Source: Phormidium tenue FACHB-1052 (GTDB taxonomy: Bacteria > Cyanobacteriota > Cyanobacteriia > Phormidesmidales > Phormidesmidaceae). From it: a stretch of 64,000 nt of DNA. Both the position numbers and the translations under genes were made by a program. The notes beneath the pieces were generated by a model. It was given only the letters and a program-made list of their open reading frames with translations. It was not told the origin of the DNA and made no database searches. Positions 1-8,648 of the stretch are shown in pieces (within the stretch, counting starts at the first letter, position 1; each line of letters begins with the position of its first letter). The DNA lies in the NCBI RefSeq assembly GCF_014696675.1, contig NZ_JACJQN010000005.1:186001-250000 (forward strand), in the 5' to 3' direction.

Positions 1-616
1 GCACCCCTGGTCGCTGCTGAATGACGGTTAGATCGAGGTCGGTGCTGTCTCCCTGAGCACCGAGAAAGGCGTAAATATCGATGCGGCGGCTCACGGCTCC
101 GGTGGTGACACCGCTGCCGCTGCGGGTGTTGACGCGCTGGGCCTCGGCTAAGGGACTGAGGGGGGTGTCAGCGGTAACGCCCAGCCCGGCCTGCCAGAGG
201 GCTTCATACTGCCGCAGGGTTTGGTCGGCGGCAACAACCGGGGTGCCACGGCCTATGCTGGAGTACACCCCTCGGTCAAAATCCAGGGGCCGACCGCTGT
301 AGCCGGGCAGACCAAACCCGGCGAGCACGGGTTCACAGCCATCAATAGGGCTCACCACCGTTTGGTTTTGGCGAAATAGCTGCATTTGACGGCGAAACGT
401 CGCTAGCTGAGCGAGGGTTTTAATGGGCAGATCAGGGATTTGTTCGAGCTGGCTGGTGTGGGCGATCGCGCTGTCCCAGTCATTCAAGCAGACTGCAAGT
501 CGCAAAGCATCCTGCAAAATGGCGGTGGATTGACCGTGGGCTGGAGCGGCAGCCAGCGTCGTCAGCAAGACAATGATCGATCGGCAGAACCAAGACCTAA
601 CTTTTGTTGCCTTCAT
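1..616 (-). CDS. secreted protein with PPC-like domain, C-terminus cut by window edge
   Basis: An open frame starts at the ATG complementary to 614-616 and runs off the left edge after about 205 codons. The N-terminus has basic residues and a hydrophobic stretch (IIVLLTTLAAAPAHG), so I read a Sec signal peptide with cleavage near residue 28. The middle carries two cysteines and a GLPGYSGRP segment. The last visible residues (DIYAFLGAQGDSTDLDLT) resemble the start of a bacterial pre-peptidase C-terminal (PPC) beta-sandwich domain, common in exported cyanobacterial proteins. The product is probably periplasmic or extracellular. Function is unknown and the domain call rests on a short visible stretch. 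It points away from the VanX-like gene's 3' end and shares its strand. Confidence 0.7.
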   Translation of the reverse strand, partial: MKATKVRSWFCRSIIVLLTTLAAAPAHGQSTAILQDALRLAVCLNDWDSAIAHTSQLEQIPDLPIKTLAQLATFRRQMQLFRQNQTVVSPIDGCEPVLAGFGLPGYSGRPLDFDRGVYSSIGRGTPVVAADQTLRQYEALWQAGLGVTADTPLSPLAEAQRVNTRSGSGVTTGAVSRRIDIYAFLGAQGDSTDLDLTVIQQRPGV

Positions 617-655
617 CGCCGCTGACTCCTCTAGATACTGCCCAATCCGCTGGTC

Positions 656-1381
656 TCACTGTACCCACAAGTCTACCGAGGCTCGCCCATAGTGAGCCAA
701 AAACTTGTCGCTGCCGGTTTCTTGTCGCCGCAGCCAGGCCCAAAGCTGATCGCCTAACGAAAAGTGCCACCACTCGTTGGGGTGGCGGCGAAACCCCGCC
801 GCCGTCATCACCTGGTTGAGCAGCGTGCGGTGAGCGTGAAAGGCTTGCTCAGCCGGGGTCGGGCTGGCAGCGAAGTGGTCAGGGTGCGATCGCAACGACA
901 CCTCATCGATGGGCGATCCCATATCAACCACGCTCCCGGTAGCATCGATCAGCGTCACATCTAGCGCGGCCCCGGTGCTATGGGGCGGCGGCGTGGCTGG
1001 GTCATCGCTGGGCATGGCCCAAAACTGCGTGACCACTGCCATCAGCTCATCGCGCTGGGCAGAGGTAAGCGCTTCGGCAACCCAGCCCCGCGCCCGTGCC
1101 TGCTCTGCGAGAGTGTGCTCCACCATAAACCGCTGCACCGCCACGGGACGAAAGGCGTCAAAAACTTGTAAGCGCCAGCCCGGTCGCTGCTGCTGAAGCT
1201 GATCCTGAGCTTCGATCAGGGCGGTGAGAACGCCTGATCTGAGAGAATAGGGCGACTGATTATCGTAGGGAGCACCTAGCGCTTGGTAGGGGTGGGGTTC
1301 CACCAGAGCAAAGCGATCGCCGGGGATGGGCACCAGCGGTTCACTGCGATCGCAGATTGGAATAGCCTGATAGGGCTTCAT
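656..1381 (-). CDS. vanX: D-alanyl-D-alanine dipeptidase (VanX/DdpX family)
   Basis: This 241-residue zinc peptidase of the M15D family hydrolyses D-Ala-D-Ala and so acts in peptidoglycan turnover. The family residues are visible: DAFRP with R78, the zinc-binding HSTGAALD block with H134 and D141, and EWWHF with catalytic E203 and zinc ligand H206. The frame is open back to 1597, but the extra 72 residues are unlike the family and would overlap the divergent chrA start, so I use the ATG at 1381 (MKPYQAIPI). No vanR/S, vanH or vanA genes lie nearby, so a role in glycopeptide resistance is not indicated; a housekeeping or D-Ala recycling function is likelier. No signal peptide is visible, so it is probably cytoplasmic. 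Confidence 0.9.
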   Translation of the reverse strand: MKPYQAIPICDRSEPLVPIPGDRFALVEPHPYQALGAPYDNQSPYSLRSGVLTALIEAQDQLQQQRPGWRLQVFDAFRPVAVQRFMVEHTLAEQARARGWVAEALTSAQRDELMAVVTQFWAMPSDDPATPPPHSTGAALDVTLIDATGSVVDMGSPIDEVSLRSHPDHFAASPTPAEQAFHAHRTLLNQVMTAAGFRRHPNEWWHFSLGDQLWAWLRRQETGSDKFLAHYGRASVDLWVQ

Positions 1382-1595
1382 AGTCCTTAATTTCCCCAGC
1401 TTGAAGAATTTTTGAATAGGTAGTCCAATGCCACGGCTAGGCGAGTGCTCAACCTCAAAAGCATCGAAGGATTTCGTCCCCCCTACGCCTCCGCTTCCTC
1501 GGCAGTAACCCACAGCCTCAGACCAATGTAGCGCCCGATATAGGAGTCCACGATCGAATTTCGATACAGTGGCGTCAGCATTATTGTGTTGCCCC

Positions 1596-2870
1596 ATGAG
1601 CCAGCCGCCAGAATTGGATTCCCCAGCCGTAGAGCTAGTTCAGGCAAGTTTATTGGCTCGTTTAACCGAGCTAGCCCGACTCTTTCTCAAGCTAGGAGCG
1701 ATTGGCTTTGGCGGTCCCCAGGCCCACATTGCCATGATTCACGATGAGGCGGTGGTGCGGCGCGGCTGGCTCAAAGAAGAGCAGTTTCTTGAGGGGGTAG
1801 CGATCTGCGAAATGCTACCCGGCCCCGCCTCAACCCAAACCGGCATTTACATTGGGTACTTGCGAGCGGGGCAGTTGGGGGCATTGGTGGCGGGTGTTTG
1901 CTTTATTTTACCGGCGTTTTTGATTGTGCTGGCGCTGTCGTGGGCCTACTTCAAGTTCCAGGGGGTGCCCCAAATTGAGGACTTGTTTTTGGGCATTTCG
2001 CCCGTGGTGATCGCCATTATTTTTGGCTTCTGCTGGAAGCTGGGGAAAAAGGCAATCAAAGACTGGCAGGGGGTGGCGATCGTTCTCACTGTTCTCTTCC
2101 TCTCCCTCATCTTCCGCGTCAACATCCTGCTGCTCTTTCTGCTGGCGGGTCTGGCCGGACTCGTCATCTATCGCCCCACCGCCCCGCCGCCCGCTGGGCC
2201 ATCTATCCGCACGAGTGCCTGGCTTGCCCCCCTGCTGCCCATCACCCAGGGTATTCCCAATCTGCTAGCGAACCTCCCCGCCGACCCCGTCGCAGTTTCT
2301 AGCTTCTGGGGCCTCGATCGCATTCAAGACTACGTTGTTCCCCTCTCAACCTTCTTTCTCAAGACCGGAGCCTTTATCTTTGGCGGCGGCCTGGTGATCA
2401 TTCCCTTACTCGAAACGGCAGTGGTGGATGACTTTGGTTGGATGACCCGCAACCAGTTCATCGACGGTGTCGCCCTGGGAGAACTCACCCCCGGCCCAGT
2501 GGTGATCACCGCGGCTTTTGTGGGCTATAAGGTTGCCGGGGCGCTGGGGGCGCTGGTCGCCACGATCGCAATCTTTACCCCGTCGTTTTTGTTCATTATG
2601 TTTGCCTCACCGTTTCTAGTATGGCTGCGGCAAAACCCCTGGGTCAAAAGCTTTCTAAAAGGAGTGATGCCAGCGGTGTTGGGGGCGATCGCCGCCGCCG
2701 CCGTCCCTCTCGCCGCCACCGCCCTCTTGCAAGACACCGTGCCCCGTTCGGTGGTTGCGAGCGCCGTGGGCTTTGCTGCTCTCATTGGCCTAGCAAAATT
2801 CAGCCGTCCAACCTGGCAACTGGTGCCTGTTGGGGCGTTAATCGGCTTAACCGCAGGGACTCTGATTTAA
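1596..2870 (+). CDS. chrA: chromate transporter ChrA family
   Basis: A 424-residue integral membrane protein of the CHR superfamily, which in characterised members exports chromate. It has the two-halves architecture of long-chain ChrA: an N-terminal repeat with FGGPQAHIAMI and EMLPGPASTQ, and a C-terminal repeat with FGGGLVIIPLL and GELTPGPVVIT, each followed by hydrophobic spans. The frame extends to 1569 but the ATG at 1596 gives a more typical short hydrophilic N-terminus. Its 3' end faces that of the response regulator gene, with only 21 bp between. Family membership is clear; the real substrate in this organism (chromate or sulfate-like anion) is not shown by sequence. Confidence 0.92.
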   Translation: MSQPPELDSPAVELVQASLLARLTELARLFLKLGAIGFGGPQAHIAMIHDEAVVRRGWLKEEQFLEGVAICEMLPGPASTQTGIYIGYLRAGQLGALVAGVCFILPAFLIVLALSWAYFKFQGVPQIEDLFLGISPVVIAIIFGFCWKLGKKAIKDWQGVAIVLTVLFLSLIFRVNILLLFLLAGLAGLVIYRPTAPPPAGPSIRTSAWLAPLLPITQGIPNLLANLPADPVAVSSFWGLDRIQDYVVPLSTFFLKTGAFIFGGGLVIIPLLETAVVDDFGWMTRNQFIDGVALGELTPGPVVITAAFVGYKVAGALGALVATIAIFTPSFLFIMFASPFLVWLRQNPWVKSFLKGVMPAVLGAIAAAAVPLAATALLQDTVPRSVVASAVGFAALIGLAKFSRPTWQLVPVGALIGLTAGTLI

Positions 2871-2891
2871 GGAAAACGCCTGCTCTCGCCC

Positions 2892-3590
2892 CTAAGTCGT
2901 CACCATGCCGTGTTCTAGGGCAAAGCGCACCAGTTCTGTGCGGCTGTTGGTGCCAGTTTTGCTAAACAGGCGGCTGACGTACTTTTCAACGTTGCGTACG
3001 CTGGTCTCTAGGCGGCTGGCAATTTCTTTGTTCATCAGCCCCTCAGCCACCAGATCGAGCACGCTTTGCTCACGAGGAGTAAGGTCGATGCGAATGTCTG
3101 AGGTCACTTTGGCGATGCCACCCTTTTGGGTCAGCATGGCTTTGATCTCTTCAATCTGACGAGCCATGACGGCAATATCTGGGATGTCGCCCGCGTCAAT
3201 GGTTTGAGCGGCACGGCGACCCATCAGGTTGCTAACCACGGCTACCAGTTCTTCAGGATCGAAGGGTTTAGAGAGATAGGCGTCGCAGCCCGCGTTATAG
3301 CCCTGAATGCGATCGGTGGTCATGCCCCGCGCCGTCAAAAACAGCACCGGCAGCCCTTTAAAGCGAATGTCGTCGCGCACCTGGGCCAAAAAGGCATAGC
3401 CATCGACCTGAGGCATCATAATGTCCGAAATTAGGACATCCGGCGTCTCCTGTTGCAGCAGATCCCAGCCTTCCTTGGCGTTGCTGGCGGCACGCACCGT
3501 AAAGCCGCTGTCTTCTAAATAGGCTTGCACCGCCTCACGCAGACCTGGCTCATCGTCTACCAGTAAGATATTCCCGGTTTGCTCAGACAT
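2892..3590 (-). CDS. rre1: NarL-type response regulator, Ycf29/Rre1-like
   Basis: This 232-residue two-component regulator has a receiver domain (residues 6-122) with acidic pocket D12/D13, phospho-acceptor D56 in LISDIMMP, T86 and K108. A linker is followed by a LuxR/NarL helix-turn-helix (about 165-228; LTPREQSVLDLVAEGLMNKE). The receiver wording (LTARGMTTDRIQGYNAGCDAYL) matches my memory of the conserved cyanobacterial Rre1 family, whose plastid version is Ycf29 and whose partner kinase is Hik2. That orthology is from memory, not a search. No kinase gene is adjacent, as is usual for orphan cyanobacterial regulators. It is divergent from the DUF6713-like gene. Confidence 0.85.
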   Translation of the reverse strand: MSEQTGNILLVDDEPGLREAVQAYLEDSGFTVRAASNAKEGWDLLQQETPDVLISDIMMPQVDGYAFLAQVRDDIRFKGLPVLFLTARGMTTDRIQGYNAGCDAYLSKPFDPEELVAVVSNLMGRRAAQTIDAGDIPDIAVMARQIEEIKAMLTQKGGIAKVTSDIRIDLTPREQSVLDLVAEGLMNKEIASRLETSVRNVEKYVSRLFSKTGTNSRTELVRFALEHGMVTT

Positions 3591-3700
3591 AACACCGCCC
3601 CAGATGACCTATTCATGCTCACTCTAACTCGGAATTGTCAGGGCGGAATCAGTTCACGCCCCCGAAGACAACGAGCCCCCAACCCCAAAGGTGCCGCAAA

Positions 3701-4108
3701 ATGGAAAATCGGCTGTTTTACCTGAGCTTTGCTACCCTCGTGGCCCACGAACTCGACGCCATGACCCAAGCCGAGTGGCGACTCCTGTTTATTCTCAACC
3801 GTCTGCCTGAGGCGATCGCCGAAATGGCCTTTGTGCTGGTTCACATTCCCCTAGTGGCCGGGCTGCTGTGGCTGACTCATAACGAAGCTCCCGCTGTGCG
3901 CCGCTGGTCGCGCACTGCTGTGGCGATCTTTCTCGTCATCCACGCCGGGTTGCACAAACGGCTCGATCACAGTCCTCTCTATACCTTCGATTCTAACCTG
4001 TCCCTGGGGTTGATCTATGGCGGCGGGGCGTTGGGGCTGCTGTACCTGTTGACTGTTTTGATGACCGCTCGACAAACGTTACAGGCAGACTCCCAAAATA
4101 CGAAATAG
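3701..4108 (+). CDS. small membrane protein, DUF6713/HXXEE-like
   Basis: A 135-residue protein with about four hydrophobic segments. The N-terminus LSFATLVAHELDAMTQAEWR carries the HELDA...EWR signature that I associate with DUF6713, a family of small bacterial membrane proteins of unknown function. A second histidine cluster (VIHAGLHKRLDH) lies in the central part. The frame is open from 3635, but the upstream residues are polar and unlike the family, so the ATG at 3701 is preferred. It is divergent from the response regulator. No function can be assigned. Confidence 0.7.
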   Translation: MENRLFYLSFATLVAHELDAMTQAEWRLLFILNRLPEAIAEMAFVLVHIPLVAGLLWLTHNEAPAVRRWSRTAVAIFLVIHAGLHKRLDHSPLYTFDSNLSLGLIYGGGALGLLYLLTVLMTARQTLQADSQNTK

Positions 4109-4242
4109 CGAGAGTCCTGTGCCTTCAAACCCTTGTTCGAGTTTCCAAGCGCAAATTTTGATCGATTACCATGGGCCTATAGACCCCATCCAGGCCAAAG
4201 ACGCGTTTGGGCTTGGGCTAGCGATCGTAGGAGTGCTGATTT

Positions 4243-5184
4243 ATGGACGGGTCATTTCCCCAGAGCATGCTGAAGAGCGAGTTGCTCCACCGCCTGGCTA
4301 TTAACCTCGACACCGCCGAAGAGTTTGGCCCCATTGCCGAAATTTGGGTCAACGGGCGCACTCACCAAGTCAAAGGCATTGGCTGTAGCGCTGGCGGCCT
4401 GTTGACCCGCCAAAGTCATCGGTTTCTGTGGCCCCAGATTGGCTCCATTGGGCGCGATGGGGTGGTGGTGAAAGCTGGGGCGCGGGCCGAGGCGATTGAC
4501 GAGCATCTGCAAGACTGCCTACCCCTGGGAGAGATCGAGCTGTGGTCAGACCACGGCGATCGCATTGGTCAGCTCACCGACTATCGCTTCGACCCCGCCA
4601 CCGGCAACATCCTGCAATACCTATTCGTCCCGGCAGAAACCAGCCCATTGCCTGCTGGCCTCTACGCCCTAGCCCCAGTGGCCGTGATTAGCACTGGTCG
4701 CCGTCGCATGATGGCAGAGGACACCGCCTTGAGCGCTCCGGTTCTAGTTCAGGCTGGGGTGCAGCCACCCCGACAGCCCGCTCCAGCCCAGTCACCCTTC
4801 GATCGCATTCCCCTAGACAAAATGCCCGACCCTCGCCGCAGTTGGGATGCTGCCGTTAAAGGCACCCAAACTATGCGCGATCAGGTAAATGAACAATTTC
4901 AGGAAGGTCGCCACAAGCTAGGAGCCAAGGCCCAAGACCGCCGCCAAAAGCTTCAGGCCGAGGCTCAGGATAAGCTCGGTGGCCTGCTGGGCAATGTGAA
5001 AAAGCGCACCCGCAGCCTACGCAACCAGCTGCGCGAAGCTGTCACCGACGCCACCGCCGGGCTGCCCTCTGGCCCCAATCTGCGCGACGACAAAACACCC
5101 ACCATCGATGTAGATGCCATGGAGCTGTGGCCTGAGGACGATTTTCCGCCAGAGCGGCCCGGTCATCGCCCCGACAGGCGTTGA
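4243..5184 (+). CDS. PRC-barrel domain protein
   Basis: A 313-residue soluble protein. Residues about 12-80 and 90-155 look like two PRC-barrel beta-domains (IAEIWVNGRTHQVKGIGC; GQLTDYRFDPATGNILQYLF), the fold found in photosynthetic reaction centre H subunits and in RimM. The C-terminal half (about 195-275) is charged and helical (KLGAKAQDRRQKLQAEAQDKL) and likely forms a coiled coil, ending in a proline-rich acidic tail. Such proteins are widespread in cyanobacteria and uncharacterised. It ends immediately before the convergent DUF3181 gene, with no spacer. The overlapping open frame from 4119 is not supported. Confidence 0.75.
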   Translation: MDGSFPQSMLKSELLHRLAINLDTAEEFGPIAEIWVNGRTHQVKGIGCSAGGLLTRQSHRFLWPQIGSIGRDGVVVKAGARAEAIDEHLQDCLPLGEIELWSDHGDRIGQLTDYRFDPATGNILQYLFVPAETSPLPAGLYALAPVAVISTGRRRMMAEDTALSAPVLVQAGVQPPRQPAPAQSPFDRIPLDKMPDPRRSWDAAVKGTQTMRDQVNEQFQEGRHKLGAKAQDRRQKLQAEAQDKLGGLLGNVKKRTRSLRNQLREAVTDATAGLPSGPNLRDDKTPTIDVDAMELWPEDDFPPERPGHRPDRR

Positions 5185-5493
5185 CTACAGATCGCGCTGG
5201 TAATCGGCGATCGCCTCTAGCAGATCGGCCTTACCCGCTGCTGGGATCAAGTCGGCCAGGGTGACGGTTTTTTGCCCACCGCCAATAGCCACCGACGTAC
5301 TGGTTAAGATATCGGCTACGGCAGATTCGGTTACCTTATCGCCAGCGACCAGGGGGTAGAGCTTTTCAGCCAGGGGCGTGTGCAGTTTGGCGTCGCCCAG
5401 ATATAAGTGCCACTTGGCCACATCGAGATACACTTTGTCGCCAATGGTGGCAGCTAGAGACTCAATGGCGCGGGCGGTAGAGGCATCAGACAT
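5185..5493 (-). CDS. DUF3181 family protein
   Basis: A 102-residue soluble protein matching the cyanobacterial DUF3181 family, with the conserved core VYLDVAKWHLYLGDAKLH near residue 21 and a C-terminal helix ending LLEAIADYQRDL. Function is unknown in all members I know of. It lies 16 bp downstream of the two-helix membrane protein gene on the same strand, so the two are probably cotranscribed. Its stop abuts the stop of the PRC-barrel gene on the other strand. Confidence 0.8.
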   Translation of the reverse strand: MSDASTARAIESLAATIGDKVYLDVAKWHLYLGDAKLHTPLAEKLYPLVAGDKVTESAVADILTSTSVAIGGGQKTVTLADLIPAAGKADLLEAIADYQRDL

Positions 5494-5509
5494 AGTTTGG
5501 GTTCTCCAT

Positions 5510-5794
5510 CTAAGGCTCTGGGTTGGGGTCAGGGTCAGCCGTGGACGCTAGGGGCGCAGGGGAGTAATCTGCGATCGCAAAAATATAGACAGCATTAGCG
5601 ACCAAAACCGGCAACCACGTCAGAGTTACCTTATTTGCCCAAGGCACCCACTCAGGGTTAAGGGTATTAAAAAACCACAGCCCAGAGTTAACGGCAGTAA
5701 ACGCCGCCACATGCACCGCAAAGTTAATACGGTCTTCTAACTTGCGGTAGGCAGGATCTTCTCGGGTGGGTTTACGGGGCCAACGGGGTGGCAT
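5510..5794 (-). CDS. two-transmembrane domain protein (2TM family)
   Basis: A 94-residue membrane protein. A short basic N-terminus (RWPRKPTREDPAYRKLEDR) leads to two hydrophobic helices around residues 27-48 and 60-80 (VHVAAFTAVNSGLWFFNT; LTWLPVLVANAVYIFAIA), the layout of the 2TM domain often found alone or fused to histidine kinases. The acidic proline-rich tail ends PDPNPEP. It is probably cotranscribed with the DUF3181 gene 16 bp downstream. No function is known. Confidence 0.75.
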   Translation of the reverse strand: MPPRWPRKPTREDPAYRKLEDRINFAVHVAAFTAVNSGLWFFNTLNPEWVPWANKVTLTWLPVLVANAVYIFAIADYSPAPLASTADPDPNPEP

Positions 5795-5998
5795 AGGCCA
5801 AACATCACAATTACGCTACACCCTTCATTCTAAAGGCGTGGGTGCTAAAGGCGGGGGAGGCATTTCCATTGGCCAGTGTAAGCCTAGATGGCTAAGGTCG
5901 CCGCTGTCTGAACCTTTTGGGCACTTTTGAGGTTTCGCTGTTCCGTTTTCGTTCTTTTGCCATAGATGACGGTGCGATCGCGCCCAGATAAGTAGAAA

Positions 5999-6024
5999 AC
6001 CCGTCCTGCCTAGGCAGGACGGGT
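5999..6024 (-). terminator. intrinsic terminator of the DUF3386 gene
   Basis: A perfect 26-bp palindrome with 13-bp arms (ACCCGTCCTGCCT and its complement) lies 34 bp past the stop of the DUF3386 gene. Read on the minus strand it is followed by TTTTC, the layout of a Rho-independent terminator. The arms can only form a hairpin if a few central bases open as the loop. Confidence 0.75.
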
Positions 6025-6057
6025 GAGGCGCCATCGTCAACTAGATGGGCAGAGCCC

Positions 6058-6726
6058 TTAGACCGCAATCAGAGCAATGTTAGAAAATACAAATTCCTGT
6101 CTATCGATGTCGTCGCCAACACTGGTTTCGATGGCGCGGCGAGAAAGAATATAGTAGCCGCCAACTTCGGTGTATTCGTCTTCAAAATCGCTGAGGCCGC
6201 CCTTTTGATCGCCGGTTTTGGGATCGTGGTAGACCGAGTCATAGCGATGCGACAGGTAGCCTGAGCCAGTGTCATGGCTGCTATAGGTGTGAATGGTCAC
6301 CACGACACCGTGAATATGGCGATGCACCATCGACACTTCGTTGTCTTTGAGCTGGTAGCGATCGCCCTCGGCCTTACCGCCCATCAAAATCTCCACTGAG
6401 CCGTCGGCGAGGGTATCGCCATAGCGAAAGGTGTTGTTGCTGTGGCTGTCTTCAAACTCGCGCCGCACCCGGTGAATCGAGACCTCAAACAGCTGACCAT
6501 GCACCATTTTTTGGGCCGCCTCATCGGCAATGCCGCTCACTTCAAGCTTGAGGTCGGCGCTAACCTTGACCTGGCCACTATGGGTCTGGCCGTTGTGGGT
6601 AAACGTCACATCGGCGGTGTAACCAGGGAAAGCTGCATCCCAGGTGTAGCGATTTTCATAGGCAGCGCGAAATAAGTCCCGTGCTGCAAGCTGAGTTCCA
6701 ACCATTAAATAAATCTCCCGGTTCAT
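6058..6726 (-). CDS. DUF3386 family protein
   Basis: A 222-residue protein of the cyanobacterial/plant DUF3386 family. The conserved opening AARDLFRAAYENRYTWD starts near residue 14 and is followed by beta-rich repeats (FPGYTADVTFTHNGQTHSG; MVHRHIHGVVVTIHTYSSHD). There is no signal peptide or membrane span, so it is probably cytoplasmic. Function is unknown. An internal ATG at residue 8 (MVGTQLAARD) is an alternative start. It is monocistronic: a strong hairpin terminator follows, and over 400 bp of gene-free DNA lies upstream. Confidence 0.82.
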   Translation of the reverse strand: MNREIYLMVGTQLAARDLFRAAYENRYTWDAAFPGYTADVTFTHNGQTHSGQVKVSADLKLEVSGIADEAAQKMVHGQLFEVSIHRVRREFEDSHSNNTFRYGDTLADGSVEILMGGKAEGDRYQLKDNEVSMVHRHIHGVVVTIHTYSSHDTGSGYLSHRYDSVYHDPKTGDQKGGLSDFEDEYTEVGGYYILSRRAIETSVGDDIDRQEFVFSNIALIAV

Positions 6727-7148
6727 GTTTGGTGCACAAACAGCGCCCTGCCGCTGTGCTGGAGCCTCTCTAGCATAGCGATTCTAGACTCCCCTGGGCT
6801 TGGCCTGGGCTGAAAATGGTGGGCAAGGTCAGCCGCGAATTGCAAAGAAATGTATTGTGATTTACAGTAATAACGGAGTCACCCCTTAGAATAAAAAGCC
6901 GATTAATTCGCTCAGTTTTTTTGGCCACAATTTTGCTGGGCAGATCGGTTCCTAGAAGCTGAATTCAGTTATAGTTTTCCACAGGTTACTTGTCAGCCTT
7001 AATTTTAAGGCATCTGCCAAAAAGCCTGCACAGTCAGGGCTTTTAGGATTATTCGTTGTTGTCAGATCGCAAAAGCTTTAGGTTATCCACAGTTTTTTAG
7101 CTGTCTGTGGATAACTTGCTTTTGGCAACAAGTAGACGATCGCACCCC
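6727..7148. other. AT-rich gene-free stretch with DnaA box cluster
   Basis: This 422-bp stretch has no credible gene. It holds TTTTCCACA at 6975-6983, TTATCCACA at 7083-7091 and its complement TGTGGATAA at 7106-7114, all matches to the DnaA box consensus TTWTNCACA; TTGGCCACA at 6921-6929 is a weaker fourth. The last two strong boxes lie in an inverted repeat with 11-bp arms (7082-7092 and 7105-7115). The flank at 6838-6925 is visibly AT-rich. This resembles a replication origin or a DnaA-controlled region, but dnaN and dnaA are not adjacent. An origin is only a hypothesis. Confidence 0.5.
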
Positions 7149-8603
7149 TCAACCAGCGTACTGATCAATCGCCTCAAATAGCTGGCTTACCTCAGCCGCC
7201 GTAGTAAACGGGTTGAGCAACACCGCCTTCAACCATCGCTGCCCCCGAAAGCACGGCACCGATAAAAAGATCTGGTGCTGCTTCAGCAGGTAGTTCTGCA
7301 AGCTGGCGTTCCAGGCATCCCGCTGGGCTGGCGGCAGCGCGGCGGGGCAGCCGCGAAAGCAGATTAGATTCATCTCAGGCTCGCTGGCCAGTTCTAGGTA
7401 GGGACGCTGGCGCACCTGAGTGACAAAGTGCTCGCTCAGGGCATAACTGGCCTCGATCAGTTCGGCGCAGCCCACTTGGCCTAGATGCTGGAGCGTGAGC
7501 CACAGTTTGAGCACATCGGCATGGCGAGTTCCCTGCACCGTCAGTTCCCCTAGATTTACCCAGTCGGGCTCAGTATTCATGTAGGGTGCTGACACTCGAA
7601 AGTGACTGTGCAGCAACCCCAGATCGCGAAACAGCACCGAGGCACAGGTCTTCGTGACATACAGCCATTTTTGGGGGTTGAACGTCACCGAATCGGCCTG
7701 TTCAATGCCCGTCAGCCGATGCCGGTGCCGGGGCGAAAAGGCGATCGCGCCACCATAGGCCGCATCCACGTGAAACCAGAGCTTATAGGTTTGGGCGATG
7801 CGGGCGATCTCAGGCAAGGGGTCAATGTTGCCGGTGACGGTGGTGCCCGCCGTACCCACCACCGCAAAGGGCCGCTGCCCTCGGGCGATCGCACTCTGAA
7901 TTTTCTCGTCTAGAGCAGTCGCATCCATCTGGGCATTGGCGTTTGCGGGTACCAGCACTACCCCCTCCAGCCCCAGTCCCAGCACCATTGCCGCCTTTTG
8001 AATCGAGGTGTGGGCCATCTCCGAAGCCAAGATCACCGGTGGTGGCCCTCCGGCCAATCCCTGCCGTAGACAGTCTAGTTTGACGTTGCGGGCAACGGTG
8101 AGCGCCTGCAAATTAGCCAGGCTGCCACCGCTGGCCAGCAGCCCCCCCGCCCGCTCCCCCAGCCCAAACATCTGGGCCAATTCGGCCAGCAGCAGCGGCT
8201 CTAACCGCGACAGCGCAGGCGACATCTCCACACTCAGCATGTTGTTGTTCAAGGCTGCCGCCGCCCAGTCGCCCACAATAGAAGCGGTGCTGGGTAAGGG
8301 ATCCATGTGGCCCATGTAACCGGGGTGGGCCGGGTTCATCGACTGGGCCATGAGGTCGCCCAGGGATGCCAACAGGGGGGCGATCGCCGTGGGCTGAACT
8401 GGAATACCGCTAAACTCAATCTCCTTGATTGAGGGCAGAGGGTCGTGGCTGCCCGCCCCTGTGGAGTAGTCAAGAATTTGCTCGACCACCGTCTGCAAAA
8501 TCGCTGCAATGGCCGCTCGGTTGTGGCCCTGGGGGTCGATAAACGCGGTAGCAGGCAAAACCGATGGAGCCAACGTACACCTCTTGAGGGAACTATGGCT
8601 CAA
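7149..8603 (-). CDS. group II PLP-dependent decarboxylase
   Basis: A 484-residue fold-type I pyridoxal-phosphate enzyme of the group II amino acid decarboxylase family (glutamate, 2,4-diaminobutyrate, tyrosine and aromatic amino acid decarboxylases). Visible are H198 (substrate/cofactor stacking, in MAHTS), FHVDAAYGG with D280 for the pyridine nitrogen, and the Schiff-base lysine K312 in NPQKW. The N-terminal HPGYMGHMDPLPS loop (93-105) is typical of the family. The substrate cannot be chosen from motifs alone; L-2,4-diaminobutyrate, aspartate or glutamate are possible. It is separated from the anti-sigma gene upstream by 45 bp on the same strand but is probably independent of it. Confidence 0.85.
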   Translation of the reverse strand: MSHSSLKRCTLAPSVLPATAFIDPQGHNRAAIAAILQTVVEQILDYSTGAGSHDPLPSIKEIEFSGIPVQPTAIAPLLASLGDLMAQSMNPAHPGYMGHMDPLPSTASIVGDWAAAALNNNMLSVEMSPALSRLEPLLLAELAQMFGLGERAGGLLASGGSLANLQALTVARNVKLDCLRQGLAGGPPPVILASEMAHTSIQKAAMVLGLGLEGVVLVPANANAQMDATALDEKIQSAIARGQRPFAVVGTAGTTVTGNIDPLPEIARIAQTYKLWFHVDAAYGGAIAFSPRHRHRLTGIEQADSVTFNPQKWLYVTKTCASVLFRDLGLLHSHFRVSAPYMNTEPDWVNLGELTVQGTRHADVLKLWLTLQHLGQVGCAELIEASYALSEHFVTQVRQRPYLELASEPEMNLICFRGCPAALPPAQRDAWNASLQNYLLKQHQIFLSVPCFRGQRWLKAVLLNPFTTAAEVSQLFEAIDQYAG

Positions 8604-8648
8604 TTATCTCGCCAATGCTCTACCCTATGCCAGAGAAACCCTGAGTTT

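Noticed and set aside
656-1597. VanX extended by 72 residues to 1597
   Set aside because: The extension is not VanX-like and would overlap the divergent chrA start.
4119-4304. 61-codon plus-strand frame
   Set aside because: Overlaps the PRC-barrel gene start, has no recognisable domain and weak coding character.
5825-6040. 71-codon minus-strand frame
   Set aside because: It runs through the terminator palindrome of the DUF3386 gene and has no protein-like features.
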